From Chryseobacterium sp. (GTDB taxonomy: Bacteria; Bacteroidota; Bacteroidia; Flavobacteriales; Weeksellaceae): a DNA stretch of 6,542 nucleotides. The notes under the pieces are model-generated. The model searched no databases. It saw only the letters and a list, made by a program, of their open reading frames with translations, and was not told the origin of the DNA. The position numbers and the translations under genes are program-made. Each line of letters begins with the position of its first letter. Position 1 is the stretch's first letter. The stretch spans positions 1 through 6,542 of the forward strand of contig RDDY01000108.1 in the NCBI GenBank assembly GCA_003852805.1. Reading direction: 5' to 3'. Positions 1 to 6,542 of this stretch are shown piece after piece.

Positions 1-903
1 AGTGCCGTGGTAGACGCCAATGACCTCAGCTATGTGCTTTCGACCCCGTTTGTAAAAGTGAGAGCGACGGCGTTTTTGATCAATACGCGCAACGCGACCA
101 ACGTGCAGCGCTTCTTCGCCGACGGTGTCAGACTTACAACTTTGGATGAAACCGGAAACGAGGGCCAAATAGAACAAGGCGCGTTTGTTACACAAGCATT
201 GACCAATGTTGACAAGCGCAATATGGGCGTAGAACTGGGCGCTCAGGTTAAAATCACACCGACGCTGACGGCCAACGGTCTGTTGAACTACGGACAGTAT
301 ACCTATCAGAACAACCCGCATGTATATTTCATGTCGGATGCCGTAGGTGCCTTCCGCGAGAGAGACGCGGCCGGCAACTTGGTAACCCGTTCGTACAAAG
401 ACATGGGTGAGGCTGCTCTTAAAAACTATATGCAAGGCGGCACTCCGCAAGAGGCTTACTCGCTGGGTCTCCGTTATAGCTCACCGAACTATTGGTGGGT
501 AGGTGCCAACTGGAATTATCTGGGGCGCAGTTATTTGGATCCGTCTCCGGTTCTCAGAACGGACACGTTCATTCAAGATGCACGAGTGGGCACGCCTTAC
601 GAGGACATAACCGAAGACGAACTGCGCAGGCTGCTCAAGCCTACGAAATTGCCCGAAGCGTATTTCTTCAATGCGAACATCGGGAAATCGTGGATATTGG
701 GTAAATACTACGTATTGCTGACAGCCACGGTGAACAACATTCTCGACAACAAGAAGTACATCACCGGCGGATTTGAGCAAACGCGGAACATCACTTACCT
801 CGATTATAAGCAAGATGTCGATAGCGGACATCCGAGCTTTGCACCCAAATATTGGTATACACAGGGACGTTCTTACTTCATCAACGCCCAAATCAGATTC
901 TAA
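1..903 (+). CDS. TonB-dependent outer-membrane receptor, C-terminal part (5' end outside window)
   Basis: This is the last 300 codons of a TonB-dependent receptor. The frame is open from base 1; the GTG at 7 is an internal valine and not a start. Such receptors are 22-strand beta-barrels that import bound ligands across the outer membrane using TonB-ExbBD energy. The visible part has alternating amphipathic strands with aromatic girdles (for example SLGLRYSSPNYWWVGANWNY, around residues 155-174), acidic extracellular loops (around 185-215), a strand followed by NNILDNKKY near 240, and a C-terminal strand ending in phenylalanine (FINAQIRF), the usual signal for barrel assembly. The plug domain and TonB box lie upstream and cannot be seen, so SusC-like or another subtype cannot be decided from domains. 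The next gene, 21 bases on, is a surface lipoprotein, which suggests a receptor/lid-lipoprotein pair. The substrate is unknown. Family call is firm; specificity is not. Confidence 0.88.
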   Translation, partial: SAVVDANDLSYVLSTPFVKVRATAFLINTRNATNVQRFFADGVRLTTLDETGNEGQIEQGAFVTQALTNVDKRNMGVELGAQVKITPTLTANGLLNYGQYTYQNNPHVYFMSDAVGAFRERDAAGNLVTRSYKDMGEAALKNYMQGGTPQEAYSLGLRYSSPNYWWVGANWNYLGRSYLDPSPVLRTDTFIQDARVGTPYEDITEDELRRLLKPTKLPEAYFFNANIGKSWILGKYYVLLTATVNNILDNKKYITGGFEQTRNITYLDYKQDVDSGHPSFAPKYWYTQGRSYFINAQIRF

Positions 904-924
904 CCCAAGCTAAAAAATCAAGAA

Positions 925-2340
925 ATGAATACGAAGATATATTTAAAATCTGCACTGCTGGCCATAGCGTCACTGGTCACCTTTTCCTCTTGCGTACAAG
1001 ATGATGACTATTCTGTCCCTGCGATTACGTGTACAGACAAGTTCGCTCCGGCCAACCATACGCTGCAAGAACTTGCGGCCTTAGGTACTGCTGCTCCCAC
1101 TGCGGCCAATGCCATAAAAGAAGATTTCATCGTTGAGGCTTTTGTTTCCTCCAGCGACGAATCGGGGAACATCTATAAGACGCTCTACGTACAAGACAAG
1201 CCCGAGAACCCCACCATTGCAATGGAAATAGACATAGACGGTGGCAATCTCTACACACAGTTTCCGTTGGGCGCAAAAGTGAAAATAAACGCCAAGGGCC
1301 TCATTGTACAAGCCGAGAACGGAAATGTCAAGCTGGGCATCTATGATCCGGCGTATGCCATCGGGCGTATCAACCCGAACTTGCTCAAGAATTATTTGGC
1401 GAGAGTCTGCGGCACGGACAATATGCCGGTGAAGGCAACCATGGTTCCGGTAGTATTTAACAGCATTGCCGAGGCTATGCAACCTGCCAACGTGAATAAA
1501 CTGGTAACCATTAAAAATGTACAGTTTAAAGATATCGAGCTTCCGAAGGCCTTTGTTGATGTAAACGTTTCGGCGTCCAACAGAATGCTGGAAGACAAGA
1601 ACGGCGCAAGCATCATCATCCGCAACAGCAGCTACGCTTCTTTTGCCAGACTGCCCATTTCTCCCGATTATGCAGGCAGCGGCAGCGTTACCATGGTGCT
1701 CAGCCGCTTTGGGGTTACCTATCAGGGTTACATCCGTGATCTTAATGATCTTAATTTGAAAGACAAGCGCTTTGTAATCAGCACGCCCGATCCGGGTACG
1801 CCTACGGGGCCGTCGGCAAGCGCTGTGCTGCCGTTCAAAGGAGCTGATTTTGAAAACTGGAGTGACTTCCTTTCCAGCCTTAACAGCTTTGGTTTGAAAG
1901 CTTACGCAACACAGGGCATCGGTCTTGGACAGAACGGTTCCAACTCGCTCCAGATCAAAGGTGTACCGGAAGGAAATGACTATGTGTTTACCTCACTGGC
2001 TACAACGGGAGTGCCTGCAAGCCCCAAAAAGATTACCTTCTACATCAAAGGTACATCGGTAGGAAAATCACTGTCGGTGAATGTTTACAAATCAGACGGT
2101 TCTACCTACAATGTGTTCAACCTGGGTGATTTCACCACAGATACACTTCTCCAAGCTGTGGATGCTTCTACCGGAAACCAGTACAACGGTGCCATCAACA
2201 CAGGCGGACAGTGGAAGCTTGTGGAACTGAAATTGACAGGTCTCGATGTCAACACAACCGTCGGCAAGAATATCTTCGCGATCAAAACCGGTAAGAGCGG
2301 AAATTACGATCTTCAGATCGACAATATCAAAATTGAGTAA
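925..2340 (+). CDS. DUF5689-like surface-exposed lipoprotein, partner of the TonB-dependent receptor
   Basis: The 471-residue product starts with a lipoprotein signal peptide: lysines at 4 and 8, a hydrophobic core (10-20) and a lipobox FSSC with the lipidated cysteine at 23. The next residues are VQDDD, resembling the acidic lipoprotein export signal that sends Bacteroidota lipoproteins to the outer face of the outer membrane. Residues about 42-285 resemble DUF5689, with an OB-fold-like segment (LYVQDKPENPTIAMEIDI, then GAKVKINAKGL) and the late motif YIRDLNDLNL. A Pro/Gly/Thr linker (287-300) leads to a beta-rich C-terminal domain (303-471) ending LQIDNIKI, like jelly-roll carbohydrate-binding or choice-of-anchor modules. 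The ATG at 925 is preceded by an A-rich leader with no Shine-Dalgarno, normal for the phylum. It lies just after the receptor gene and before a terminator, so it is the last gene of that operon. Inferred role: capturing ligand for the receptor. The ligand is unknown. Confidence 0.85.
   Translation: MNTKIYLKSALLAIASLVTFSSCVQDDDYSVPAITCTDKFAPANHTLQELAALGTAAPTAANAIKEDFIVEAFVSSSDESGNIYKTLYVQDKPENPTIAMEIDIDGGNLYTQFPLGAKVKINAKGLIVQAENGNVKLGIYDPAYAIGRINPNLLKNYLARVCGTDNMPVKATMVPVVFNSIAEAMQPANVNKLVTIKNVQFKDIELPKAFVDVNVSASNRMLEDKNGASIIIRNSSYASFARLPISPDYAGSGSVTMVLSRFGVTYQGYIRDLNDLNLKDKRFVISTPDPGTPTGPSASAVLPFKGADFENWSDFLSSLNSFGLKAYATQGIGLGQNGSNSLQIKGVPEGNDYVFTSLATTGVPASPKKITFYIKGTSVGKSLSVNVYKSDGSTYNVFNLGDFTTDTLLQAVDASTGNQYNGAINTGGQWKLVELKLTGLDVNTTVGKNIFAIKTGKSGNYDLQIDNIKIE
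1738..1755 (+). repeat. 9-bp perfect tandem duplication inside the lipoprotein gene
   Basis: GATCTTAAT occurs twice back to back and encodes the Asp-Leu-Asn pair at residues 272-277. It preserves the reading frame. A similar DLND-type motif is, as I recall, common at this place in DUF5689 proteins, so it may reflect protein conservation more than recent duplication. Confidence 0.7.
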
Positions 2341-2362
2341 TAGCCGACATTACTTACTATCA

Positions 2363-2396
2363 GGGCGCTCTGCATTTACAGAGCGCTTTTTTATTT
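2363..2396 (+). terminator. Intrinsic (Rho-independent) terminator after the lipoprotein gene
   Basis: A perfect 8-bp GC-rich stem, GCGCTCTG (2365-2372) with CAGAGCGC (2379-2386), closes a 6-base loop (CATTTA). It can be extended outward by G-U pairs, and is followed directly by TTTTTTATTT. It starts about 25 bases after the stop codon at 2340 and is placed to end the receptor/lipoprotein transcript before the miaB promoter. Confidence 0.9.
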
Positions 2397-2414
2397 ACCG
2401 AGAATAACAGACGT

Positions 2415-2446
2415 CTGCCACTTTGTCATAAAATTGATTAACTTTG
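2415..2446 (+). promoter_or_regulatory. Candidate Bacteroidota housekeeping sigma promoter for miaB
   Basis: TAACTTTG at 2439-2446 matches the -7 consensus TAnnTTTG of Bacteroidota primary sigma factors exactly. A weak -33 element, CTG (2415-2417, consensus TTG), lies 21 bases upstream, within the accepted spacing. Transcription would begin near 2450-2455, giving a leader of about 15 bases before the ATG at 2468. Position after a terminator and before the first gene supports it. The -7 pattern alone is not decisive: it also occurs by chance inside miaB. Confidence 0.62.
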
Positions 2447-2467
2447 CAGACACTTTCTTTTTAAATA

Positions 2468-3901
2468 ATGCAAGAAAAATATATAGACGAAACCCGTCAG
2501 GGCGAGGCCTATGCCATCGCAGAGAAACCGCAGAACTCCCGAAAACTCTTCTTGGAAAGCTATGGCTGCCAGATGAACTTTTCCGACAGCGAGATCGTAG
2601 CTTCGATTCTCAGCGAGGAAGGCTACAACACCACCTTGAATTATGAAGAGGCAGACCTTATCCTGCTCAACACTTGCTCCATCCGCGAGAAGGCAGAGCA
2701 AACGGTAAGGATGCGGTTGTCACAGTTCAAAAGACTCAAGAGATCTCGGCCGAATGTTACTGTAGGCGTTTTGGGTTGTATGGCCGAACGCTTGAAAACC
2801 AAGTTTTTGGAAGAAGAACATTTGGTCGATCTGGTCGTCGGTCCCGACGCTTACCGCGATCTGCCCAATCTCTTAAAAGAAACCGACGGCGGCCGAGACG
2901 CCATCAATGTGATTCTCTCAAAAGAGGAAACCTACGCAGATATCAGTCCCGTTCGCTTGGGGGGTAACGGCGTGACCGCCTTTGTGACCATTACCCGCGG
3001 ATGCGACAATATGTGTACCTTCTGCGTGGTGCCCTTCACGCGCGGCAGAGAGCGCAGCCGAGATCCGCATTCCATCATCCGCGAATGCGAGGAGCTGGCG
3101 GTCAACGGCTATAAAGAGGTTACCCTGCTGGGCCAGAATGTGGACAGTTACCTTTGGTACGGTGGCGGCCCGAAAAAAGATTTTGACAAAGCTTCCGATA
3201 TGCAGAAGGCTACCGCCGTGCGTTTTGCACAATTGCTGGATATGGTGGCCTCTGCCGTTCCGCGGATGAGGATTCGTTTCAGCACTTCCAACCCGCATGA
3301 CATGACGGCCGATGTCTTCCGCATGATGGCAAAGCACCCGAACATTTGCCGCTATGTGCACCTGCCCGTGCAGAGCGGCAGCGACCGAATGTTGCAGAAA
3401 ATGAATCGCCAGCATACGCGCGAAGAATACCTGACACTCATTAAAGAAGCCAAGGATATTGTTCCCGATATTGCTTTTTCGCAAGATATGATCGTCGGTT
3501 TTTGTGGCGAGACGGAAGAAGACCACCTGCAAACGCTCTCTCTGATGCGCGCGGTGGAATATGACTACGGTTATATGTTTGCCTATTCAGAGCGGCCCGG
3601 CACGCCCGCCCACAAGAAGATGGAAGACGATGTTCCGGCAGAGGTCAAAAAAAGAAGACTGCAAGAGGTCATCGATCTGCAGGGCGAACTATCGCGCAAG
3701 CGCATGGAATCTTATGTCGGACGCGTGCATGAAATCCTCATAGAAGGCGAAAGCAAAAAGAATAAAAACCAGTGGAAGGGCAGAAACTCTCAAAATGCCG
3801 TTGCGGTTTTTGATAAGGTAGAAGGCCAAAAAGTGGGCGACTTGGTAAATGTCTTTGTCTTTGACAATACGCAGGGGACGCTGCTGGGGGAAACCGTATA
3901 A
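2468..3901 (+). CDS. miaB: tRNA-2-methylthio-N6-dimethylallyladenosine synthase MiaB
   Basis: This cytoplasmic radical-SAM enzyme adds a methylthio group to i6A at position 37 of tRNAs that read UNN codons, acting after MiaA. The 477-residue protein has the full three-part architecture. The N-terminal UPF0004 domain (about 27-140) has the auxiliary-cluster cysteines C34 ([12 protein letters not shown]), C70 ([13 protein letters not shown]) and C104 (GVLGCMAER). The radical SAM domain (about 165-400) has C179, C183 and C186 in [20 protein letters not shown], then LGQNVDSY and [12 protein letters not shown]. The C-terminal TRAM domain runs from about 414 to 477. The SIREKAEQ and FTRGRERSR motifs fit MiaB better than the relatives RimO or MtaB. 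The ATG at 2468 leaves a short variable N-terminus before the first domain and lies just after the candidate promoter. No Shine-Dalgarno is seen. It is the first gene of the right-hand unit, 67 bases before the sigma-54 activator gene. Confidence 0.97.
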   Translation: MQEKYIDETRQGEAYAIAEKPQNSRKLFLESYGCQMNFSDSEIVASILSEEGYNTTLNYEEADLILLNTCSIREKAEQTVRMRLSQFKRLKRSRPNVTVGVLGCMAERLKTKFLEEEHLVDLVVGPDAYRDLPNLLKETDGGRDAINVILSKEETYADISPVRLGGNGVTAFVTITRGCDNMCTFCVVPFTRGRERSRDPHSIIRECEELAVNGYKEVTLLGQNVDSYLWYGGGPKKDFDKASDMQKATAVRFAQLLDMVASAVPRMRIRFSTSNPHDMTADVFRMMAKHPNICRYVHLPVQSGSDRMLQKMNRQHTREEYLTLIKEAKDIVPDIAFSQDMIVGFCGETEEDHLQTLSLMRAVEYDYGYMFAYSERPGTPAHKKMEDDVPAEVKKRRLQEVIDLQGELSRKRMESYVGRVHEILIEGESKKNKNQWKGRNSQNAVAVFDKVEGQKVGDLVNVFVFDNTQGTLLGETV

Positions 3902-3968
3902 AGCCATACGACTGCTTTAGATGACGAACGATTCTCCCCGCAAAGATTGAACCCAAACAACATCAGAA
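3902..3968 (+). other. Spacer between miaB and the sigma-54 activator gene, no clear signal
   Basis: These 67 bases contain no convincing hairpin-plus-T-run terminator, no TAnnTTTG element and no Shine-Dalgarno. The last 20 bases are A/C-rich, as is common before start codons in this phylum. Read-through from miaB is the simplest reading, though a weak promoter here cannot be excluded. Confidence 0.5.
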
Positions 3969-5237
3969 ATGACAGAACTACAATCCATAAAATCACGCTT
4001 CGGCATAATCGGCAACTATCCGGCACTTAACCGCGCGTTGGAAAAAGCCATTCAGGTGGCGCCTACCGATATTTCGGTTTTGGTCATCGGTGAGAGCGGC
4101 GTCGGGAAGGAGTTTATCCCGAAGATCATCCACTCGCTTTCGCACAGAAAACACATGCCGTACATTGTGGTAAACTGCGGCGCCATCCCCGAGGGAACCA
4201 TAGATTCAGAACTCTTCGGTCACGAGAAAGGCGCATTTACCGGCGCCACAAGCACAAGAAAAGGTTACTTTGAGGTGGCAGACGGCGGAACCATTTTCTT
4301 GGATGAGGTCGGCGAGCTGCCGTTGCAGACTCAAGTGCGACTGCTGCGCGTCTTGGAGAGCGGCGAATTTATGAAGGTGGGTTCTTCCAACGTGCAGAAA
4401 ACCAACGTGCGCATTGTGGCAGCCACCAACGTCAATATGATGAAAGCCATCGCCGACGGACGTTTTCGTGAAGATCTGTATTACCGCCTCAATACGGTGC
4501 AGATAGACGTGCCGCCGCTGCGTGAAAGGAACGGTGACATCCAACTGTTGTTCAGAAAATTCGCCATCGACTTTGCCGAGAAATACAGAATGCCCGAGCT
4601 GGAACTTACGCCCGAAGCCGCCGGCTATCTTTCACGCTACAATTTCCCGGGAAATGTGCGTCAACTCAGAAACTTGGTAGAACAGCTGACGGTGGTAGAG
4701 CAGAAACGGCAGATGACCGCAGACCGGCTGGCGGAATATATTGCTCCGTCGGCACCCGAAAATACCAATGCCTTGGTGCGTACTTCACAGGCTTCGTCCG
4801 ATTTCAATTCAGAACGAGAAATCCTGTACAAGATATTGTTTGACATGAGAAACGATATCAATGATCTCAAATCTCTGACGGCAGAACTGATCAAAACCAG
4901 GGAAAATACAGAGCTCAGCCACAATGAGAAGAATCTGATCAACCGTATTTATCGACCTGAAACCGCCAACCCTTCCTCTTTATTATATTTCGAAGGCAAC
5001 AACAATCCGCAATCCGCAACGCCGTTGCCTGCTACAGATGACGAATATGTGGAAGATGTGGAAATAGAAGAAGAGCAGAAAGAACCCGAATCTCTGTCTT
5101 TGCAGAATAACGAGAAAGAACTGATCATCAAAGCTTTGGAAAAGCATAAAGGCCGCCGGAACAAAGCCGCCGACGAATTGGGGATCTCTCAACGTACGCT
5201 GTATCGCAAGATCAAGCAATTTAACCTGGAAGACTAA
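3969..5237 (+). CDS. Sigma-54-dependent transcriptional activator (AAA+ enhancer-binding protein without sensor domain)
   Basis: The 422-residue protein remodels RNA polymerase carrying RpoN by ATP hydrolysis. The AAA+ domain fills about residues 10-245: Walker A GESGVGKE (41-48), the sigma-54 contact loop GAFTGA (88-93), Walker B GGTIFLDE (106-113), sensor I VAATN (150-154), the arginine-finger region GRFREDLYYRL (164-174) and sensor II FPGNVRQLRN (226-235). A Fis-type helix-turn-helix is at about 383-418 (NKAADELGISQRTLYRKI). There is no receiver, GAF or PAS domain: the ATPase begins almost at the N-terminus, as in PspF, so activity must be set by level or by a partner. The linker (about 260-380) is unusual, with a helical, probably coiled-coil stretch (283-312) and an acidic segment (357-372). 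The start fits, since homologues I know begin with a similar LQSIKxRFGIIGN. It lies 8 bases before lptE. Targets are unknown. Confidence 0.94.
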   Translation: MTELQSIKSRFGIIGNYPALNRALEKAIQVAPTDISVLVIGESGVGKEFIPKIIHSLSHRKHMPYIVVNCGAIPEGTIDSELFGHEKGAFTGATSTRKGYFEVADGGTIFLDEVGELPLQTQVRLLRVLESGEFMKVGSSNVQKTNVRIVAATNVNMMKAIADGRFREDLYYRLNTVQIDVPPLRERNGDIQLLFRKFAIDFAEKYRMPELELTPEAAGYLSRYNFPGNVRQLRNLVEQLTVVEQKRQMTADRLAEYIAPSAPENTNALVRTSQASSDFNSEREILYKILFDMRNDINDLKSLTAELIKTRENTELSHNEKNLINRIYRPETANPSSLLYFEGNNNPQSATPLPATDDEYVEDVEIEEEQKEPESLSLQNNEKELIIKALEKHKGRRNKAADELGISQRTLYRKIKQFNLED

Positions 5238-5245
5238 GCCGCGCA

Positions 5246-5761
5246 ATGAAGAAACTTATAACGCTTCTGTTGGTCTCGGCACTGCCCTTGTGCGGCTGTT
5301 ATTCCTTCACCAACGCCAATCTGAGCCCCGAGATAAAAACGATCAAGATCAACCCTTTCCCAAACAACGCCGCTTTGGTCAACCCCGATCTGAGTCAGGA
5401 GTTTTCCATCGCACTTCAAAACCGATTCTTGCAACGTACCAATCTGAAAGGCACTACCGAGGCGCCGCATCTGTTGATAGAAGGCGAGATCACGGATTAT
5501 GTAATTTCGCCCACCACCATTTCTTCGCCTGTCGATGCGCCGGGAGGCACCATTCAGGCCGCTCAGAACAAATTAACCATCACCGTTCGCGTGCATTATG
5601 AAAATGCCATAGAGCCGGACAAAAATTTCGACCGCAGTTATTCGGATGAAGCGGTGTTCAACAGTGACATGAGCATACAGCAGATTGAGGCTTCGCAGGT
5701 GAAAATTGTCAACGAGCGGATCATCAACAAGATTTTTAACGATATCGTCGCAAACTGGTAG
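5246..5761 (+). CDS. lptE: LPS-assembly lipoprotein LptE (LptE family)
   Basis: LptE plugs the LptD barrel in the outer membrane and helps deliver lipopolysaccharide to the cell surface. The 171-residue product has a lipoprotein signal peptide (KK at 2-3, hydrophobic 4-15) with lipobox LCGC and lipidated cysteine C18, followed by YSF, as in the GCYSF start of Bacteroidota LptE proteins. No acidic export signal follows the cysteine, consistent with a periplasm-facing lipoprotein. The mature part has the family pattern: a strand IKTIKINPFPN (30-40), a helix LSQEFSIALQNRFLQRT (49-65), a strand HLLIEGEITDY (75-85), then LTITVRVHYEN (110-120) and a C-terminal helix ending NDIVANW. Length is typical. 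It begins 8 bases after the activator gene and ends 3 bases before the next start, so translation is probably coupled on one transcript. Confidence 0.88.
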   Translation: MKKLITLLLVSALPLCGCYSFTNANLSPEIKTIKINPFPNNAALVNPDLSQEFSIALQNRFLQRTNLKGTTEAPHLLIEGEITDYVISPTTISSPVDAPGGTIQAAQNKLTITVRVHYENAIEPDKNFDRSYSDEAVFNSDMSIQQIEASQVKIVNERIINKIFNDIVANW

Positions 5762-5764
5762 ACC

Positions 5765-6542
5765 ATGAACAGCAGAGTATTGAATTTATTGCGCGATCCG
5801 GCGCAAATGAAGACCTCGGATTTGGATCTGATGCGGCGCGAAATTTCCAACTATCCCTATGTGCAATCCGTGCGCGCGCTCTATCTGATGGCTTTGCACA
5901 GATTTGCACCAGAGGAGTACAAGAAAGAACTGAGCGTTACCGCCGGTTATACAACGAATAAAAAAATCCTGTACAATCTTGTCAACGCCGGAAAATCTCC
6001 GCAAGATGTTGAAGCAAGGATCGATCTGCCAAAACAGATATCGGCACAGCAAGACAGCGCTCAGCCTGTAATTTCTGATTCGGCACCTTCTGAAGCGATT
6101 GTTGTAGGCAAGGAGGTAGCTGAGACGACTGCCGATATTCCGCAACTGCCGCCACCGCATATCTCGGCACCGATGGAGAGTTCGTTTCCGAAAGGGCGAA
6201 ACCGCATCGCTGAGATTGATGAAGCAGAAACCGGGGAAGATCAAGATCTGCCGGTTGAAGAAATTCCGACCAATGTCCCGAGCGAAAACGCGGATCATAG
6301 AGAACTGCCGCCTGAAGAACATCCGACGCGGGAAAAAGAAACGGAACAGCAGGAAGATGCTTCCATGACGAGCGATCCCGAAATTCTCCAAGAGATTGTA
6401 AAAAGCCAAACCGAAGACGACACCCCCGATGCTGCCGATATCGAAGAACAGCTTAATGTTTTGGAAAGCGAGGGCGACGCCGAGGCGCTCAAAGAGAATC
6501 CCGAAACTGCCGTAAAGCTGGCGGAAATGAAAGCGTCTGACA
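5765..6542 (+). CDS. Conserved hypothetical protein with acidic Pro/Glu-rich region (3' end outside window)
   Basis: An open frame starts at ATG 5765, three bases after the lptE stop, and runs through the right edge (259 complete codons) without a stop. Residues 1-85 look like a folded helical domain (MNSRVLNLLRDP, then LDLMRREISNYPYVQSVRALYLMALHRF and TAGYTTNKKILYNLV). I recall similar N-termini in unnamed proteins directly after lptE in flavobacteria; some are labelled as TPR-like, but no clear TPR repeat is visible. Residues 86-259 are low-complexity, rich in Glu, Asp, Pro and Ala, and probably disordered. There is no signal peptide or membrane segment in the visible part, so it is probably cytoplasmic unless the missing C-terminus says otherwise. 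Tight spacing places it in the operon with lptE and the sigma-54 activator. Function is unknown. In related genomes secG often follows, which cannot be checked here. Confidence 0.85.
   Translation, partial: MNSRVLNLLRDPAQMKTSDLDLMRREISNYPYVQSVRALYLMALHRFAPEEYKKELSVTAGYTTNKKILYNLVNAGKSPQDVEARIDLPKQISAQQDSAQPVISDSAPSEAIVVGKEVAETTADIPQLPPPHISAPMESSFPKGRNRIAEIDEAETGEDQDLPVEEIPTNVPSENADHRELPPEEHPTREKETEQQEDASMTSDPEILQEIVKSQTEDDTPDAADIEEQLNVLESEGDAEALKENPETAVKLAEMKASD

Noticed and set aside
481..891. 136-codon open frame on the - strand inside the receptor gene
   Set aside because: It is opposite well-formed beta-barrel coding sequence and has no family resemblance or initiation context.
3149..3156. 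TACCTTTG, matching the TAnnTTTG -7 element
   Set aside because: It is inside the miaB coding region, far from any gene start, and no suitable TTG was identified upstream. It shows that the short motif alone occurs by chance.
2918..3532. 204-codon open frame on the - strand inside miaB
   Set aside because: It is opposite the radical SAM domain of a clearly intact miaB, and its translation is His/Ala-rich with no motif. Shadow frame.
3574..3581. TATGTTTG, matching the TAnnTTTG -7 element
   Set aside because: It encodes a conserved-looking part of MiaB, lacks a TTG at the -33 distance, and is nearly 400 bases from the next start codon.
5004..5017. 7-bp tandem repeat AATCCGC
   Set aside because: Only two copies, in the poorly conserved linker of the activator. 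The frame is intact, so there is no sign of a phase-variation tract.
5277..5292. Sigma-54 -24/-12-like sequence (CGGCACTGCCCTTGTG)
   Set aside because: The GG of the -24 element is present, but the essential GC at -12 reads GT. It also lies inside the lptE signal-peptide region with no gene start at a sensible distance downstream. Probably chance.
5786..6409. 207-codon open frame on the - strand
   Set aside because: It lies opposite the acidic C-terminal region of the + strand gene. It is very rich in Arg and Phe, as expected for the complement of Glu/Lys/Asp-rich codons. It has no recognisable domain, and the + strand frame has a conserved-looking N-terminus and operon spacing.
1..6542. Possible mobile element, CRISPR array, tRNA or defence system
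   Set aside because: I found no transposase or integrase motifs, no terminal inverted repeats, no regularly spaced repeats and no tRNA-like cloverleaf. Every gene fits housekeeping or outer-membrane uptake functions.

Overview
The window reads as chromosomal DNA from a Bacteroidota bacterium, most likely of the class Flavobacteriia. The clues are a TonB-dependent receptor paired with a DUF5689-type lipoprotein, a lipoprotein with the acidic surface-export signal of this phylum, a gene order miaB / sigma-54 activator / lptE / small conserved gene that I recognise from flavobacterial genomes, start codons without Shine-Dalgarno sequences, and a TAnnTTTG-type promoter. Base composition looks fairly balanced by eye (not computed), which would be on the GC-rich side for that class. 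No genus can be named safely.

The left part (1-2340) is an outer-membrane uptake module on the + strand. It holds the last 300 codons of a TonB-dependent receptor, cut by the window edge, followed 21 bases later by a 471-residue surface lipoprotein (DUF5689-like OB-fold region plus a C-terminal beta-sandwich). The two are probably co-transcribed and form one transport complex with an unknown ligand. A strong intrinsic terminator at about 2363-2396 ends this unit.

The right part (2439 to the end) is a second + strand unit, starting from a candidate Bacteroidota promoter at 2415-2446. It contains miaB (tRNA ms2i6A37 methylthiotransferase), a sigma-54-dependent AAA+ activator without an N-terminal sensor domain, lptE (lipoprotein partner of LptD in LPS assembly), and a gene running off the right edge that encodes a conserved 85-residue N-terminal region followed by a long acidic, Pro/Glu-rich stretch. 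The gaps are 67, 8 and 3 bases with no terminator, so the last three genes at least are probably one transcript.

Every gene is on the + strand. I see no tRNA, rRNA, CRISPR array, insertion sequence or phage gene, and no stretch over 300 bases lacks a gene. This is mostly an ordinary housekeeping region. The points that merit a second look are the sensor-less sigma-54 activator tied to an LPS-assembly gene, the uncharacterised acidic protein next to it, and the unknown substrate of the receptor/lipoprotein pair.
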